This document shows positions 7,076 to 16,429 of a stretch of DNA of 64,000 bases, piece by piece (within the stretch, counting starts at the first letter, position 1; each line of letters opens with the position of its first letter). This DNA is from Ruminococcaceae bacterium FB2012 (GTDB taxonomy: Bacteria; Bacillota; Clostridia; Oscillospirales; Ruminococcaceae), in the NCBI GenBank assembly GCA_900104495.1, contig FMXS01000004.1, positions 124,001 to 188,000 on the forward strand. The letters run 5' to 3'. The translations under genes and the position numbers were made by a program. A model generated the notes under the pieces. The model was not told the origin of the DNA, did not search any database, and saw only the letters and a program-made list of their open reading frames with translations.

Positions 7076-9844
7076 TTATTCTGTTCTGAGTGCGATTACG
7101 GGGTCTTTCTTTGCGGCGATCTTCGATGGAATAAGTCCCGCGATGAATGTCAGCAGCATTGAGATGCCCACCAGCGCGGCGGCACCGCCCCAAGGCAGTT
7201 TAGAGAGCCCGCTTATATCCGTGATGCTCTTGATGATAATATTGATTGGGATATTCAGCAGCAGCGTTACGATAATTCCTATCGCGCCTGCGCAGAAGCC
7301 CACGATAAGCGTTTCGGCATTGAATACGCGGCTGATGTCGCGCTTTGAGGCGCCGATGCTTCGCAGTATACCGATCTCCTTCGTTCTTTCGAGAACGGAG
7401 ATATAGGTGATGATACCTATCATAATGGATGAAACTACCAGCGAGATAGAAACGAATGCGATCAGAATGTAGCTGATAGCGTTGATGATCGTGGATACCG
7501 AACTCATCAGCAGACCGATGTAGTCAGTGTAGGTGATCTTGTTATCTTCGCCGTTGGCGTTGTTGTAAGCCTCGATCTTCTCGGTGATCTTCTCCTTGGA
7601 CTCAAAGTCCTTGGGATAGATGTTGATCCTGTAGGGTTCAGCAAGATCGGAAACGCCCATTTTCAGCAGGTTGTCATCGTAGGTGGCGTCTGTTTTGAGG
7701 AAGCTCATCTGCGAGGAGAAGCGCTTTACTATGTCGTTGGGAGAGAGCCCCGATGCTTTAAGCTGCTGAAGATAAGCCGAAACCGTGGCCTGCTGATTGG
7801 CGGGAAGCGTCATTGCATACGCCTGGAGCATTTCCTCGGTGATCTCCAGTTCCTTGCCGTCTTTCTTCTGCTGATCCACATAAGCCTGTACTTTTGCCTT
7901 CTGCTCGGGATCCTTTATCGCGGCAATGTATGCGTCATAAAGCTGTTCGTTGACGTCCTTGCTTTCAAAGGGGAGCCCGGTGAATACGTCAGTGTCGGGG
8001 TTATTCTTCTGCTGCTTAACGATCTCGCTGTCGTTCACCTTATCAATAAGGTGCCTCATCAGTTCGCTCCTGTAACCGATGGAACCGCCTCTTACCGAGG
8101 TAGTCACTGCATCCGGCGACGGACGGAGAATGCCGACGATGCTGATCTCCTCGCTGTCTTTCAGCTTGGTAACGATATAGGCATCATCATCGGTCTTGTC
8201 AGTCCAGATGCCGTTTGCCTGTTTTTCAAAGTAATCGGTGTTGACAAGCAGCTTGAATTTGAGGGCCATCATCTCTTCGTAGGTGAAGGTCTCTTCCGTG
8301 GCTTTGTTTTTCTCGACAGTTTCTCCCGCCAGGGATTTGCGGAGCATTTCCTTGATCTCTTCGGGGTCCTTCAATCCGAGAGCGTAAAGCGAGTAATCCT
8401 GGATGCCGTTGTTCTCGTCAACTATCAGAACGACTTCGTTGTATTTCTCAGGCATTCTTCCCGCAATGACATCGTACTGGTTTTCCAGCATTTTATCGTT
8501 GTCGATAAGTTCTGTCCACACGTTGTTGTTGGACATTCCGAGGTTCATCATCGAACCTGCGGCGCCGGTGACGTTGTAGGTCACGCCCATGCTGGAGTAC
8601 AGATCGTCAATGATCGTCGAAGGGTTGGTCTTGACAAGTCCGTTGTCAAGATCGGCGCGGTAAACATTCAGCTGTGTCTGATAGGTGTACTTGATGCTCG
8701 TGGTCAGATCGCTGAATCCGTTGGACGGATCGTCCAGATAGCTCTTGAAGTCCTTGAGGTTGTTGGTGATGACCTGGCTCACCAGCGAGTTGACGATGTT
8801 ATACATAATGCTGCTGGAGTAGATCTTATCCTTGACCCTGTCTTCGGGGACTTTTGTTTCACCGGTCATACTTGTCAGCAGTTCGGTAAGGTCGAAGGTC
8901 TGATGTTCGATCTGAAGGGGATAGGTGGAAAGTGTATCCTCCTGGACCTGGTCGATATAGTTCTGAACGCCGCTTGACAGCGAAAGTATCAGTGCAATGC
9001 CGATGATGCCGATGCTTCCCGCAAAGGCCGTGAGTATCGTTCTGCCCTTCTTGGTCATCAGGTTGTTGAGGGAAAGTGAAAGCGCAGTCAGGAAAGACAT
9101 GGAAGTCTTCTTGCTCTTTTCCTTGGTCTCGGCTTTTTTGTCCTTGATAGGCTCCACCACGCCGCCCTTGTAGGGGTTGGTGTCATTGGTAACGAGTCCG
9201 TCCAGCAGATTGATTATTCTCGTGGAATACTTCTCGGCGAGCTCCGGGTTGTGCGTTACCATAATGATAAGCTTATCCTTGGATATCTCTTTAAGGATCT
9301 CCATGATCTGTACGCTGGTCTGAGAGTCGAGAGCGCCGGTAGGCTCGTCGGCCAGCAGGATATCCGGGTCGTTTATCAGTGCGCGGGCGATAGCAACACG
9401 CTGCATCTGTCCGCCGGAGAGCTGATTCGGCTTCTTGTGGACCTGGTCTTGAAGCCCTACTTGCTCCAGCACCTTCAAAGCTCTTTCCCGACGTTCGGCC
9501 TTGGAAACGCCCGAAAGCGTCAGCGCAAGCTCAACGTTGGAAAGCACAGTCTGGTGCGGGATAAGGTTGTAGGACTGGAAAACGAAGCCTATGGAGTGGT
9601 TGCGGTAGGTGTCCCAGTCGCTGTCCTTGAATTCCTTGGTGGAGCGCCCGTTGATGATAAGATCGCCTTCGGTGTAGCGGTCAAGTCCGCCGATGATGTT
9701 GAGCATCGTGGTCTTGCCGCATCCGGACTGTCCGAGGATCGAAACGAATTCGCTCTCGCGGAACTCGATGTCGATGCCTTTCAGCGCTTTGACGGTCTCA
9801 TCGCCTGTTACATAGTTTTTGGTGATACCCTTTAAACAAAGCAT
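7076..9844 (-). CDS. MacB-like ABC transporter: ATPase fused to FtsX-type permease
   Basis: 922 residues; start ATG 9844 with GGAAAGGAGA upstream. Residues 1-225 form the ABC ATPase: Walker A GQSGCGKT (38-45), signature LSGGQMQRVAIARAL, Walker B ILLADEPTGALDS. After a basic linker comes a first membrane helix (about 275-295), a large extracytoplasmic domain of about 450 residues, and three C-terminal helices in an FtsX domain. Such fusions dimerise and use ATP hydrolysis to move substrates outside the membrane (lipids, peptides, antibiotics) by mechanotransmission. It stands alone, convergent with the PadR envelope-stress operon, which hints at a related role in envelope defence. The substrate cannot be predicted. 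Confidence 0.9.
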   Translation of the reverse strand: MLCLKGITKNYVTGDETVKALKGIDIEFRESEFVSILGQSGCGKTTMLNIIGGLDRYTEGDLIINGRSTKEFKDSDWDTYRNHSIGFVFQSYNLIPHQTVLSNVELALTLSGVSKAERRERALKVLEQVGLQDQVHKKPNQLSGGQMQRVAIARALINDPDILLADEPTGALDSQTSVQIMEILKEISKDKLIIMVTHNPELAEKYSTRIINLLDGLVTNDTNPYKGGVVEPIKDKKAETKEKSKKTSMSFLTALSLSLNNLMTKKGRTILTAFAGSIGIIGIALILSLSSGVQNYIDQVQEDTLSTYPLQIEHQTFDLTELLTSMTGETKVPEDRVKDKIYSSSIMYNIVNSLVSQVITNNLKDFKSYLDDPSNGFSDLTTSIKYTYQTQLNVYRADLDNGLVKTNPSTIIDDLYSSMGVTYNVTGAAGSMMNLGMSNNNVWTELIDNDKMLENQYDVIAGRMPEKYNEVVLIVDENNGIQDYSLYALGLKDPEEIKEMLRKSLAGETVEKNKATEETFTYEEMMALKFKLLVNTDYFEKQANGIWTDKTDDDAYIVTKLKDSEEISIVGILRPSPDAVTTSVRGGSIGYRSELMRHLIDKVNDSEIVKQQKNNPDTDVFTGLPFESKDVNEQLYDAYIAAIKDPEQKAKVQAYVDQQKKDGKELEITEEMLQAYAMTLPANQQATVSAYLQQLKASGLSPNDIVKRFSSQMSFLKTDATYDDNLLKMGVSDLAEPYRINIYPKDFESKEKITEKIEAYNNANGEDNKITYTDYIGLLMSSVSTIINAISYILIAFVSISLVVSSIMIGIITYISVLERTKEIGILRSIGASKRDISRVFNAETLIVGFCAGAIGIIVTLLLNIPINIIIKSITDISGLSKLPWGGAAALVGISMLLTFIAGLIPSKIAAKKDPVIALRTE

Positions 9845-9883
9845 TTGATTTCTCCTTTCCAATTTGTATAAGAATACTCTGAC

Positions 9884-9920
9884 ATTATATTCCTGTATTT
9901 TAAACTCAGTTTAAACAAAT
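9884..9920 (-). promoter_or_regulatory. Probable promoter and operator of the ABC transporter gene
   Basis: A minus-strand TATAAT lies at 9889..9884, about 40 bp before the start codon. Just upstream is an inverted repeat TTTAAAC-TCA-GTTTAAA (9899-9915) in the -35 region. The -35 itself is weak, which suggests an activator or repressor site; no nearby regulator is assigned. Confidence 0.5.
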
Positions 9921-9995
9921 ACTGCCGTGGTCGTATTTCATCACTTTGTACTTTTTCTACAGAATAGTATCTCTATAATTGTGCAAAAATCATAG

Positions 9996-10024
9996 TTGAA
10001 AATCATAGCTCTTTGGTGTATAAT
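9996..10024 (+). promoter_or_regulatory. Promoter of the L,D-transpeptidase gene
   Basis: TTGAAA (9996-10001), 17 bp spacer, TATAAT (10019-10024). Confidence 0.75.
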
Positions 10025-10076
10025 AAATATGTATGCCGAATCGTAAGGTATACGCAGGACTGAAAGGAGCGTTGCT

Positions 10077-11684
10077 ATGAGCGGGGAACAAAAACCGCGT
10101 ATGACAAACGACGATCTTGCAAGGAAGATCAGAGAAAATATGCAGCGGAACGAGCGTGCCGCGAGCCGTCCTAAGAGGCGTCCGCAGCAGTCGGGCAGAG
10201 CGCCCGCTAAGGTTAAAGCCAAGACAATGAGCCCTGTTAAGGCCGTTGTGATAACGATAATCATCATTCTTGTGTTGGTGCTCGGTTTCCTCACTTTTCT
10301 TTATTTCAGAGGCCTTCGCAATGCACAGGGAAAATTTCTTGACAATACATATATAAACGATATTGAGGTCAGCGAACTGACCGAATCCGAGGCTTATAAT
10401 AAGGTAAAGGCCTCTATCACCTTCCCGCAGGCAGTCACCCTTGTGAAGCCCGACGGCACAAAGATAGAGTTCCCGCTGGAAAACCTCGGCTACCAGGATA
10501 ACGTCAAGACTACCGTTTCCCAGTATATGTCCCAGCAGAATTATTATCTGTGGTTCACCCATTCCTCCGGCAGGACGGATTACAGATTTGAACCCGAGTT
10601 CAAATATGACCGCAGTTTGCTTATCTCCGAGATCAGACGAAGGATGCTCAATGCCTCCGGCAGCACCGAAGCCAAGGACGCTTATATCAAGCATACCAAA
10701 AACGGCTTTGAGGTGGTGAAGGAAGTCATCGGTGACTACATCGACGATAAGAAGCTGGATACGCTGGTGGATCATGTTACCAAAGAGCTTGACAAGGGCA
10801 GCTACGAAATAGATCTCGTGGGCCTTGACCTCTATCAGAGGCCCAAGGTCGTTGCCGCTGACCTCGAAGACGATCTCAGAGAGCTTGAAAGCATCGACGA
10901 TATGGAGATCACCATCGATTTCATTTACGAAAAGGCCGTTCTGAAAGGCTCCGAGTTCAAGGACTGGATCAAGTACGACGAGGATAACGCCCTCAACGGC
11001 TTCACGGTGGACGAAAAGAAGGTCATGGCCTACGTTGAACAGCTTGCAGCTAAGTACGACACCTATAACACCGTCCGCACTTTCAAGTCCACTACCCGCG
11101 GAAAGATCAAGGTAGAGCAGGGCGAGGGCTGCTACGGCTTCTGGCTGTATCAGGACAAGATGTGCCAGAAGATCATCAGCCTTATCAAGAACTGCGATTC
11201 CTGCGAGATCGAGCCTATCTATTACGTCAACCCCTATTCCAACTATGTTTATGACTGCGATCCGCAGTACCGCACCGAAAAGACCGACATCGGCAACACC
11301 TACTGTGAGGTGGACCTGGCTGCTCAGCATTTTTGGTACTACGAAAAGGGCAAGCTCCAGTACGAGTGCGATATAGTTTCCGGCAAGGACACTCCCGAGC
11401 GCCGGACTCCCGCAGGCATATATAAGGTTTGGCTCAAGGAGAAGAATAAGCTGCTCACCGGAAGTACCTCAGCAGGCGAGAGCTGGTCTACTCCCACCAC
11501 TTACTGGAACAACATCTCCACCTTCGGTATCGGTCTGCATGACGCATCCTGGCGCGGATCATACTTCGGCGGCACGATCTACAAGTATGACGGCTCCCAC
11601 GGTTGTATAAATATGCCGGTCAATGCCGCAAAATATGTCTATGAAAATGTTCCTATCGGCACGCCGGTGGTAATGTATTGGTAA
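10077..11684 (+). CDS. L,D-transpeptidase (YkuD domain) with peptidoglycan-binding region
   Basis: 535 residues; ATG after GAAAGGAGCGTTGCT. A basic cytoplasmic N-terminus of about 55 residues precedes one membrane helix (about 57-80), so this is a type II membrane protein. A peptidoglycan-binding-4-like region follows at about 90-400. The YkuD catalytic domain occupies the last about 125 residues, with the motif SHGCINMP; its cysteine is the nucleophile. The enzyme forms 3-3 peptide cross-links or attaches proteins or polymers to muropeptides outside the membrane. It is monocistronic, with its own promoter and terminator. Confidence 0.93.
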   Translation: MSGEQKPRMTNDDLARKIRENMQRNERAASRPKRRPQQSGRAPAKVKAKTMSPVKAVVITIIIILVLVLGFLTFLYFRGLRNAQGKFLDNTYINDIEVSELTESEAYNKVKASITFPQAVTLVKPDGTKIEFPLENLGYQDNVKTTVSQYMSQQNYYLWFTHSSGRTDYRFEPEFKYDRSLLISEIRRRMLNASGSTEAKDAYIKHTKNGFEVVKEVIGDYIDDKKLDTLVDHVTKELDKGSYEIDLVGLDLYQRPKVVAADLEDDLRELESIDDMEITIDFIYEKAVLKGSEFKDWIKYDEDNALNGFTVDEKKVMAYVEQLAAKYDTYNTVRTFKSTTRGKIKVEQGEGCYGFWLYQDKMCQKIISLIKNCDSCEIEPIYYVNPYSNYVYDCDPQYRTEKTDIGNTYCEVDLAAQHFWYYEKGKLQYECDIVSGKDTPERRTPAGIYKVWLKEKNKLLTGSTSAGESWSTPTTYWNNISTFGIGLHDASWRGSYFGGTIYKYDGSHGCINMPVNAAKYVYENVPIGTPVVMYW

Positions 11685-11701
11685 AAATAAAGTATATTCA
11701 A

Positions 11702-11732
11702 AAGCATCCGCGCTTCTGCGGATGCTTTTTCT
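11702..11732 (+). terminator. Rho-independent terminator after the L,D-transpeptidase
   Basis: Arms AAGCATCCGC (11702-11711) and GCGGATGCTT (11718-11727) followed by a T run. Confidence 0.92.
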
Positions 11733-11779
11733 TTCCGCGAATGAAGTATTACAAATTGTTTAAAATAACAACAGCCGTG

Positions 11780-11808
11780 TTGACTATCCTCTTTACGGAT
11801 GTTATAAT
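11780..11808 (+). promoter_or_regulatory. Promoter of the SGNH lipoprotein gene
   Basis: TTGACT (11780-11785), 17 bp spacer, TATAAT (11803-11808). Confidence 0.78.
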
Positions 11809-11837
11809 GTCATACAGGGAAGAACTTTGAAAGGCAG

Positions 11838-12803
11838 ATGCAAATAATGATAAAGTCCTATTTTTCAAAAAGGTTTACAGCTGCGGCTGCCGCAGCTGTT
11901 ATAGCCGTAATGCTGTCCGGCTGTTCAGCATCCGACAGTTCCTCACGGAATCCCGCCCATACCGGATTCACAAGAGCCGACAGCACATCAGATGCCGGGA
12001 AGGTCACGGTCACTTCCGTTTCCGATGTGACGTCTGCGACTACGGCTGAGCAGGCAGCAGCGCAGGTGACAGAAACCACAACAACCGCTGCTCCGGCAGA
12101 GACAACTACTACCACAGCAGTTACCACCACCTCCGCCACATCTACCACAAAACCCGAGGAGGAGTCCGAGCCCGAAACTTCGGATGAGAAATATGAGATC
12201 GACGCCTACGGGCAGAAGCTGTATAAGTTTTCCGATGCGGACGAGCGTTTCCTCTCCGATGTGACTTTCGTGGGTGACAGCATCTGCTACGGACTTGAAG
12301 TCTATGACTATATGCCCCCGGACAATGTGCTGGCGGTGGGTTCCGTAGCTGCAAGGAACATCTTTGATTTTACCTTTGATGTCGGAGATGCGGAGTACGG
12401 AATCGTTGACGCAGTAAAAAAGGTCCAGCCGAAAATAGTAATCTTTTCAATGGGCATGAACGATATAAACCTCACGAACCCCGATCAGTACTGCGAAAAC
12501 TATATGAACCTTCTCGATAAGGTCCATGCGGCGGTGCCTTCGGCGAAGCTCTATGTGGCTTCTATCACCCCGATCTCCAACGGTATTGACTTCAACAACA
12601 ATGCCAACATCGACAACTACAACGCTACTATCAAGCAGTTCCTCGCCGATTCCGGCAAGGGTTACGGATATGTTGATATAGCCTCCTATCTAAAGGACAA
12701 GTGGAACGGACTTTCTTACGAGTATTCCGGCGGTGACGGGATCCACCTCCAGGGACACGCCTATTCAGCTATACTTTATCAGGTCTGCGAACAGCTTAAC
12801 TAA
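11838..12803 (+). CDS. SGNH/GDSL-hydrolase-like lipoprotein
   Basis: 321 residues. A lipoprotein signal with lipobox LSGC is followed by a Thr/Glu-rich linker of about 90 residues, then an SGNH hydrolase domain (about 130-320). The domain shows FVGDSICYG (block I serine), GMNDINL (block III Gly-Asn) and GDGIHLQGHAY (block V Asp-His). These enzymes remove acyl groups from carbohydrates or lipids. A membrane-tethered form on a flexible Thr-rich stalk suits deacetylation of wall polymers or plant polysaccharides. Two ATGs (11838, 11847) compete; neither is ideally spaced from GAAAGG, and the difference is 3 residues. Substrate unknown. Confidence 0.86.
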   Translation: MQIMIKSYFSKRFTAAAAAAVIAVMLSGCSASDSSSRNPAHTGFTRADSTSDAGKVTVTSVSDVTSATTAEQAAAQVTETTTTAAPAETTTTTAVTTTSATSTTKPEEESEPETSDEKYEIDAYGQKLYKFSDADERFLSDVTFVGDSICYGLEVYDYMPPDNVLAVGSVAARNIFDFTFDVGDAEYGIVDAVKKVQPKIVIFSMGMNDINLTNPDQYCENYMNLLDKVHAAVPSAKLYVASITPISNGIDFNNNANIDNYNATIKQFLADSGKGYGYVDIASYLKDKWNGLSYEYSGGDGIHLQGHAYSAILYQVCEQLN

Positions 12804-12805
12804 AA

Positions 12806-12840
12806 AACAACGGCTTGCAATGATGCAAGCCGTTTGCTGT
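12806..12840. terminator. Terminator between SGNH gene and pfkA
   Basis: Perfect 10 bp arms ACGGCTTGCA (12810-12819) and TGCAAGCCGT (12824-12833), A-rich on the left and T-rich on the right, serving both converging genes. Confidence 0.88.
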
Positions 12841-12853
12841 TATTAACGTGTGT

Positions 12854-13933
12854 TTAATCGCCGAAGGAGATGCCTATATCTCTTGCGGTCTTGACCATCT
12901 GATCGTCAGCGGGAACGAACTTTGTCTTGCCGGCTACGTCTACGAGTTTGTTCTCGGTGACGGTGTCGTTGACCATAGCCACGGCATATCCGAACTTGTC
13001 CTGAGCGATAAGTTCCGCCGCGTGAACGCCGAACTTGGTGGCAAGAACTCTGTCATAAGCCGAAGGACTGCCGCCTCTGAGCATATGTCCGGGAACGCAT
13101 ACTCTCGTCTCGCAGTTTGTGGCTGCCTCGATCTGCTTGGCTATGCGCGATGAGGCCGTTGTGATGCCGGCTTCAACACGGCTCTTAGCACGCTCTTTCT
13201 TCTTCATCTTGGCTTCGTTGATGTCGTAGGCTCCCTCAGCAACGGCCATTATAGCAAAGCCTCTGCCGTTTTCCGCACGTTTTACACAGGCGGCTGCCAG
13301 CTTGTCGATGTCGTAAGGTATCTCGGGAATGACTATCATATCTGCGCCGCCGGCAATACCTGCGTACAGGGTCAGCCAGCCCGCTTTGTTGCCCATTATC
13401 TCTACAACCAGAATACGGTTATGGGAAGTTGCGGTGGTATGGAGCCTGTCGATAACGTCGGTGGCAATATCCACGGCAGTATGGAAGCCAAAGGTCACGC
13501 TTGTGCCCCAGATGTCGTTATCAATAGTTTTGGGCAGACCGATAACGTTGAGCCCTTCCTCCGAAAGAAGGTTGGCGGTCTTGTGAGTACCGTTGCCGCC
13601 GAGGGTCAGCAGACAGTCAAGCTTCTGCTTCTTGTAGGTCTGCTTCATAGCCTTTACCTTGTCAAGATTATCCTCCTCGATGACCTTCATCATCTTGAAA
13701 GGCGTTCTCTTGGTGCCGAATATGGTCCCGCCCCGGGTCAGTATCCCGGAGAAATCGGACTGCTGCATTTCCCTGCACATATTGTTCATCAGACCGTAGT
13801 ATCCGTCCTGGATGCCCACGATCTCAACGTCCTCGCCGAAGCGTTCATAGCAGGCTTTTGCCACGCCTCTGATAGTGGCGTTCAGTCCCGGACAGTCGCC
13901 GCCGCTTGTAAGGATCCCGATACGTCTTTTCAT
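12854..13933 (-). CDS. pfkA: 6-phosphofructokinase
   Basis: 359 residues from ATG 13933 (ribosome binding site AGGAGGAAATAAT). It phosphorylates fructose 6-phosphate to fructose 1,6-bisphosphate in glycolysis. Visible motifs are the phosphoryl-donor loop GGDCPGLNA, GGNGT (112-116), PKTIDND (134-140, catalytic Asp) and MGNKAGW. In the classical ATP enzymes the second motif is GGDGS and the third is PGTIDND. Here a Gly follows at the position that separates ATP-type (Gly) from PPi-type (Asp) enzymes, so ATP use is predicted. The Lys in PKTIDND is shared with PPi-type and mixed-clade enzymes, and the usual Asp is Asn. Donor specificity should be treated as open. Confidence 0.93.
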   Translation of the reverse strand: MKRRIGILTSGGDCPGLNATIRGVAKACYERFGEDVEIVGIQDGYYGLMNNMCREMQQSDFSGILTRGGTIFGTKRTPFKMMKVIEEDNLDKVKAMKQTYKKQKLDCLLTLGGNGTHKTANLLSEEGLNVIGLPKTIDNDIWGTSVTFGFHTAVDIATDVIDRLHTTATSHNRILVVEIMGNKAGWLTLYAGIAGGADMIVIPEIPYDIDKLAAACVKRAENGRGFAIMAVAEGAYDINEAKMKKKERAKSRVEAGITTASSRIAKQIEAATNCETRVCVPGHMLRGGSPSAYDRVLATKFGVHAAELIAQDKFGYAVAMVNDTVTENKLVDVAGKTKFVPADDQMVKTARDIGISFGD

Positions 13934-13958
13934 ATTATTTCCTCCTGTTATGTTATAT

Positions 13959-13988
13959 ACGGGTGCAGTCAACAGAGGCTGCACCCGT
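13959..13988 (-). terminator. Hairpin between chemoreceptor and pfkA
   Basis: Arms ACGGGTGCAG (13959-13968) and CTGCACCCGT (13979-13988) form a strong stem after the chemoreceptor stop codon, but only a weak A/T tail follows on the minus strand. It may be a leaky terminator or processing site that lets some transcription reach pfkA; no good separate pfkA promoter was seen. Confidence 0.55.
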
Positions 13989-14006
13989 TAAATTTTTCAA
14001 GTCCTA

Positions 14007-16208
14007 TCAGTATTTATCGTCATCATCATCGAGGACGATCTTGAGTTCATCCTTAACGGCATCTTCGCCGGCTTTTAAGTCAGAGTGGCTGATGCCCGAT
14101 TCCGACAGATCTACATCGTCATCGTCATCGAGTTCTTTGACCTTTTGGCTGAGGATGCTCTCATTGCTGCCGTAACCGTTGAAGCTGTCGAAGTCTTCGT
14201 CCGGATAGCTGCTGTTTTCGTTTTCGGCGAGCTTGAACTTCGCGATCATGTTCTTGAGTATCAGCGACTGCTGCGAAAGCTCTTCACTGGCGGAGGCGGC
14301 TCCGATAGCTGTTGCAGTATTCGTGGCAACAACTGCCGAGATCTGATCCACGCCGGTGTTGATCTGAATGATAGCCTCGGACTGTTGCTCGGAAGCGTCC
14401 GTGATGTTCTTTACAAGACCCTGGATAGTTTCGGAGCCTTCAACGATCTCACCCAGTGAGCGGGCGGTCTGTTCTGCCAGCTCGGAGCCCTTGCTAACGG
14501 CTTTGGTGGAGTTTTCGATCAGAGCCGAAGTCTGCTTGGCGGCCTCAGCCGAACGGGATGCCAGACGTCTAACTTCGTCCGCAACCACGCCGAAGCCCTT
14601 GGAGCCTTCACGTGCGGCCTCAACGGCAGCATTAAGCGCGAGGATGTTGGTTTGGAAGGAGATCTCGTCGATGACCTTGATGATGTTGGAGATCTCAGCA
14701 GAAGTTGAATGGATCTGCTGCATAGCCTCCAGCATATTCGTCATATCTTCGTTGCAGGCGGTGATAGCCTTGGTGTTCTCGGTAACGATGTTGTAAGCGT
14801 TCTTCGCGTCGTTGGAGTTCTGTTTTACCTGGGTCGATACTTCGTTCAGCGTAGCCGACAGCTCTTCGATAGCGCTGGCCTGCTGAGTGGAGCCTTGTGA
14901 CAGCGCCTGCGCCGAATTGGATACCTGAACGGCTCCGGAGTTTACCTGCTCGGCCGCGGTGTTGATGGAGGCAAATGTCTCGCTCAAAGATTCAAGGATG
15001 TCGTTGAAGGTCTGCTTGATCTGGATGAAGTCGCCCTTAAAGTCGCCTTCAACGCGGTGGGTCATATTGCCTTCGGAAATGTTTGTCAGCGCAACAGTAA
15101 TTTGAGTGATATACTGTCTCAGTCTTACGATCGTATCAGCCAGCGAGCCGGAGAGAATACCGATCTCGTCCTTGGAGTAGGAGACATCAACGCGGTCTGT
15201 CAGGTTGCCCTGCGCCAGTTCCCGGATACGGTTGGTGGTGGAAACGATAGGTTTCGACAGCTTTCTCGCAAACAGAATGGAAACGATGACCGAAATCACG
15301 ATCAGCAGTGCGCCGATGTAGATGATGTTTTTCAGTGCGTTGGTGCTGGTGGTCATGAAGTCCTCGGAGGGAGCCACAACGCAGAGAGTACCGCCAAAGT
15401 AATCGCAGTTGGAAAAACCTCCGACATACTTAACACCGTTGTATTCATATTCGTCGGAGCCGAGGTCGCTGTTTACCGCCGTCGTAAGGAAATCCGCAAG
15501 TTCCTTATATGTGCCGTCATCCTTTGAAAGAGCTATGGGATTGGAGCGGTTGATAGCTCTCTGTATCTGATTGTGGAGCAGAGTTTCACCCTTGGAGTTA
15601 ATGACATAGGCGTAGCCGTTCTCGCCGAATTTGATATCTGCAATAACATCGTTGAGCGCCTTGGCTCTCATGGTAACGCCTGCAACTATGGTCCTGCTCT
15701 CTGAAACGACCTTTCCTTCATTATTCTTGACTTCGTCCAGCTTGACGGGGCAGAGCACCGAGAAATAGATATCGTCCTTCTGGGTCATTATCTGTCCGTA
15801 AACGATGTCGTTCCTGCTGAACGCCTGAGCTACGTCGGTCTCTTTAATGCAGACGGTGCAAAGCCCTTGTGTCGCGGTGATGATCTTGTTCTCGTCGCTG
15901 TAAAGGGCGTAGGAATACTCGTTCTCTGTATCGGTAAAGCAGCTCTTGAGGAAATCGAGCCTTTCCTTATCAGAGAAAGCCGAGGTGAAAACCGAGTTCT
16001 TGGTATAGGCCGAAAATGTCTTTCCGTAGTTCTCGACCACCGTATCGAAGTTGTTTGCCGACTGTTCCGCCAGCGGCGCAATGGTGGTGTTAAGGGTGAG
16101 CTTTACCGATTTATTGATGTAAAGGATGCTGAACACACTCAGCAGCGCGATGATAAGCAAGGATACCGCAAACATTGCGATCATCATTTTTGATCTGATA
16201 GTTTTCAA
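14007..16208 (-). CDS. Methyl-accepting chemotaxis protein (dCache-type)
   Basis: 733 residues. The start codon appears to be TTG at 16208, six bases after GGGGAGGAATCACC; ATGs follow a few codons later. The N-terminal helix (about 9-30) precedes an extracellular sensor of about 270 residues with a dCache-like IVAGVTMRAKALND region. A second helix (about 300-320), a HAMP domain and a long signalling coiled coil follow, with the conserved hairpin EISFQTNILALNAAVEAARE and then GFGVVADEVRRLA. The C-terminus is an acidic tail with Asp runs, without the NWETF methyltransferase-docking pentapeptide. It would relay a small-ligand signal to CheA/CheW. No chemotaxis kinase is encoded in this window. 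Confidence 0.93.
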   Translation of the reverse strand: MKTIRSKMMIAMFAVSLLIIALLSVFSILYINKSVKLTLNTTIAPLAEQSANNFDTVVENYGKTFSAYTKNSVFTSAFSDKERLDFLKSCFTDTENEYSYALYSDENKIITATQGLCTVCIKETDVAQAFSRNDIVYGQIMTQKDDIYFSVLCPVKLDEVKNNEGKVVSESRTIVAGVTMRAKALNDVIADIKFGENGYAYVINSKGETLLHNQIQRAINRSNPIALSKDDGTYKELADFLTTAVNSDLGSDEYEYNGVKYVGGFSNCDYFGGTLCVVAPSEDFMTTSTNALKNIIYIGALLIVISVIVSILFARKLSKPIVSTTNRIRELAQGNLTDRVDVSYSKDEIGILSGSLADTIVRLRQYITQITVALTNISEGNMTHRVEGDFKGDFIQIKQTFNDILESLSETFASINTAAEQVNSGAVQVSNSAQALSQGSTQQASAIEELSATLNEVSTQVKQNSNDAKNAYNIVTENTKAITACNEDMTNMLEAMQQIHSTSAEISNIIKVIDEISFQTNILALNAAVEAAREGSKGFGVVADEVRRLASRSAEAAKQTSALIENSTKAVSKGSELAEQTARSLGEIVEGSETIQGLVKNITDASEQQSEAIIQINTGVDQISAVVATNTATAIGAASASEELSQQSLILKNMIAKFKLAENENSSYPDEDFDSFNGYGSNESILSQKVKELDDDDDVDLSESGISHSDLKAGEDAVKDELKIVLDDDDDKY

Positions 16209-16281
16209 GGTGATTCCTCCCCGACTTCATATTTAAGCATATTGTGAAATAACTCACAAGAATTTGTTTACTTACTTCTTT

Positions 16282-16310
16282 ATTATATCAGATATGCACA
16301 AATATTTCAA
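16282..16310 (-). promoter_or_regulatory. Promoter of the chemoreceptor gene
   Basis: Minus-strand TTGAAA (16310..16305), 17 bp spacer, TATAAT (16287..16282). Confidence 0.75.
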
Positions 16311-16429
16311 GGGGGTAAAGGGCAAATATACGACTTTTTTTATAATTTTTTTTGGTTTTCGGGAATAATGCCTAACAGCGCATTTTTTAGCATAGAATTA
16401 AGCAGTATATCTGAACGGAGGTAACTGCA

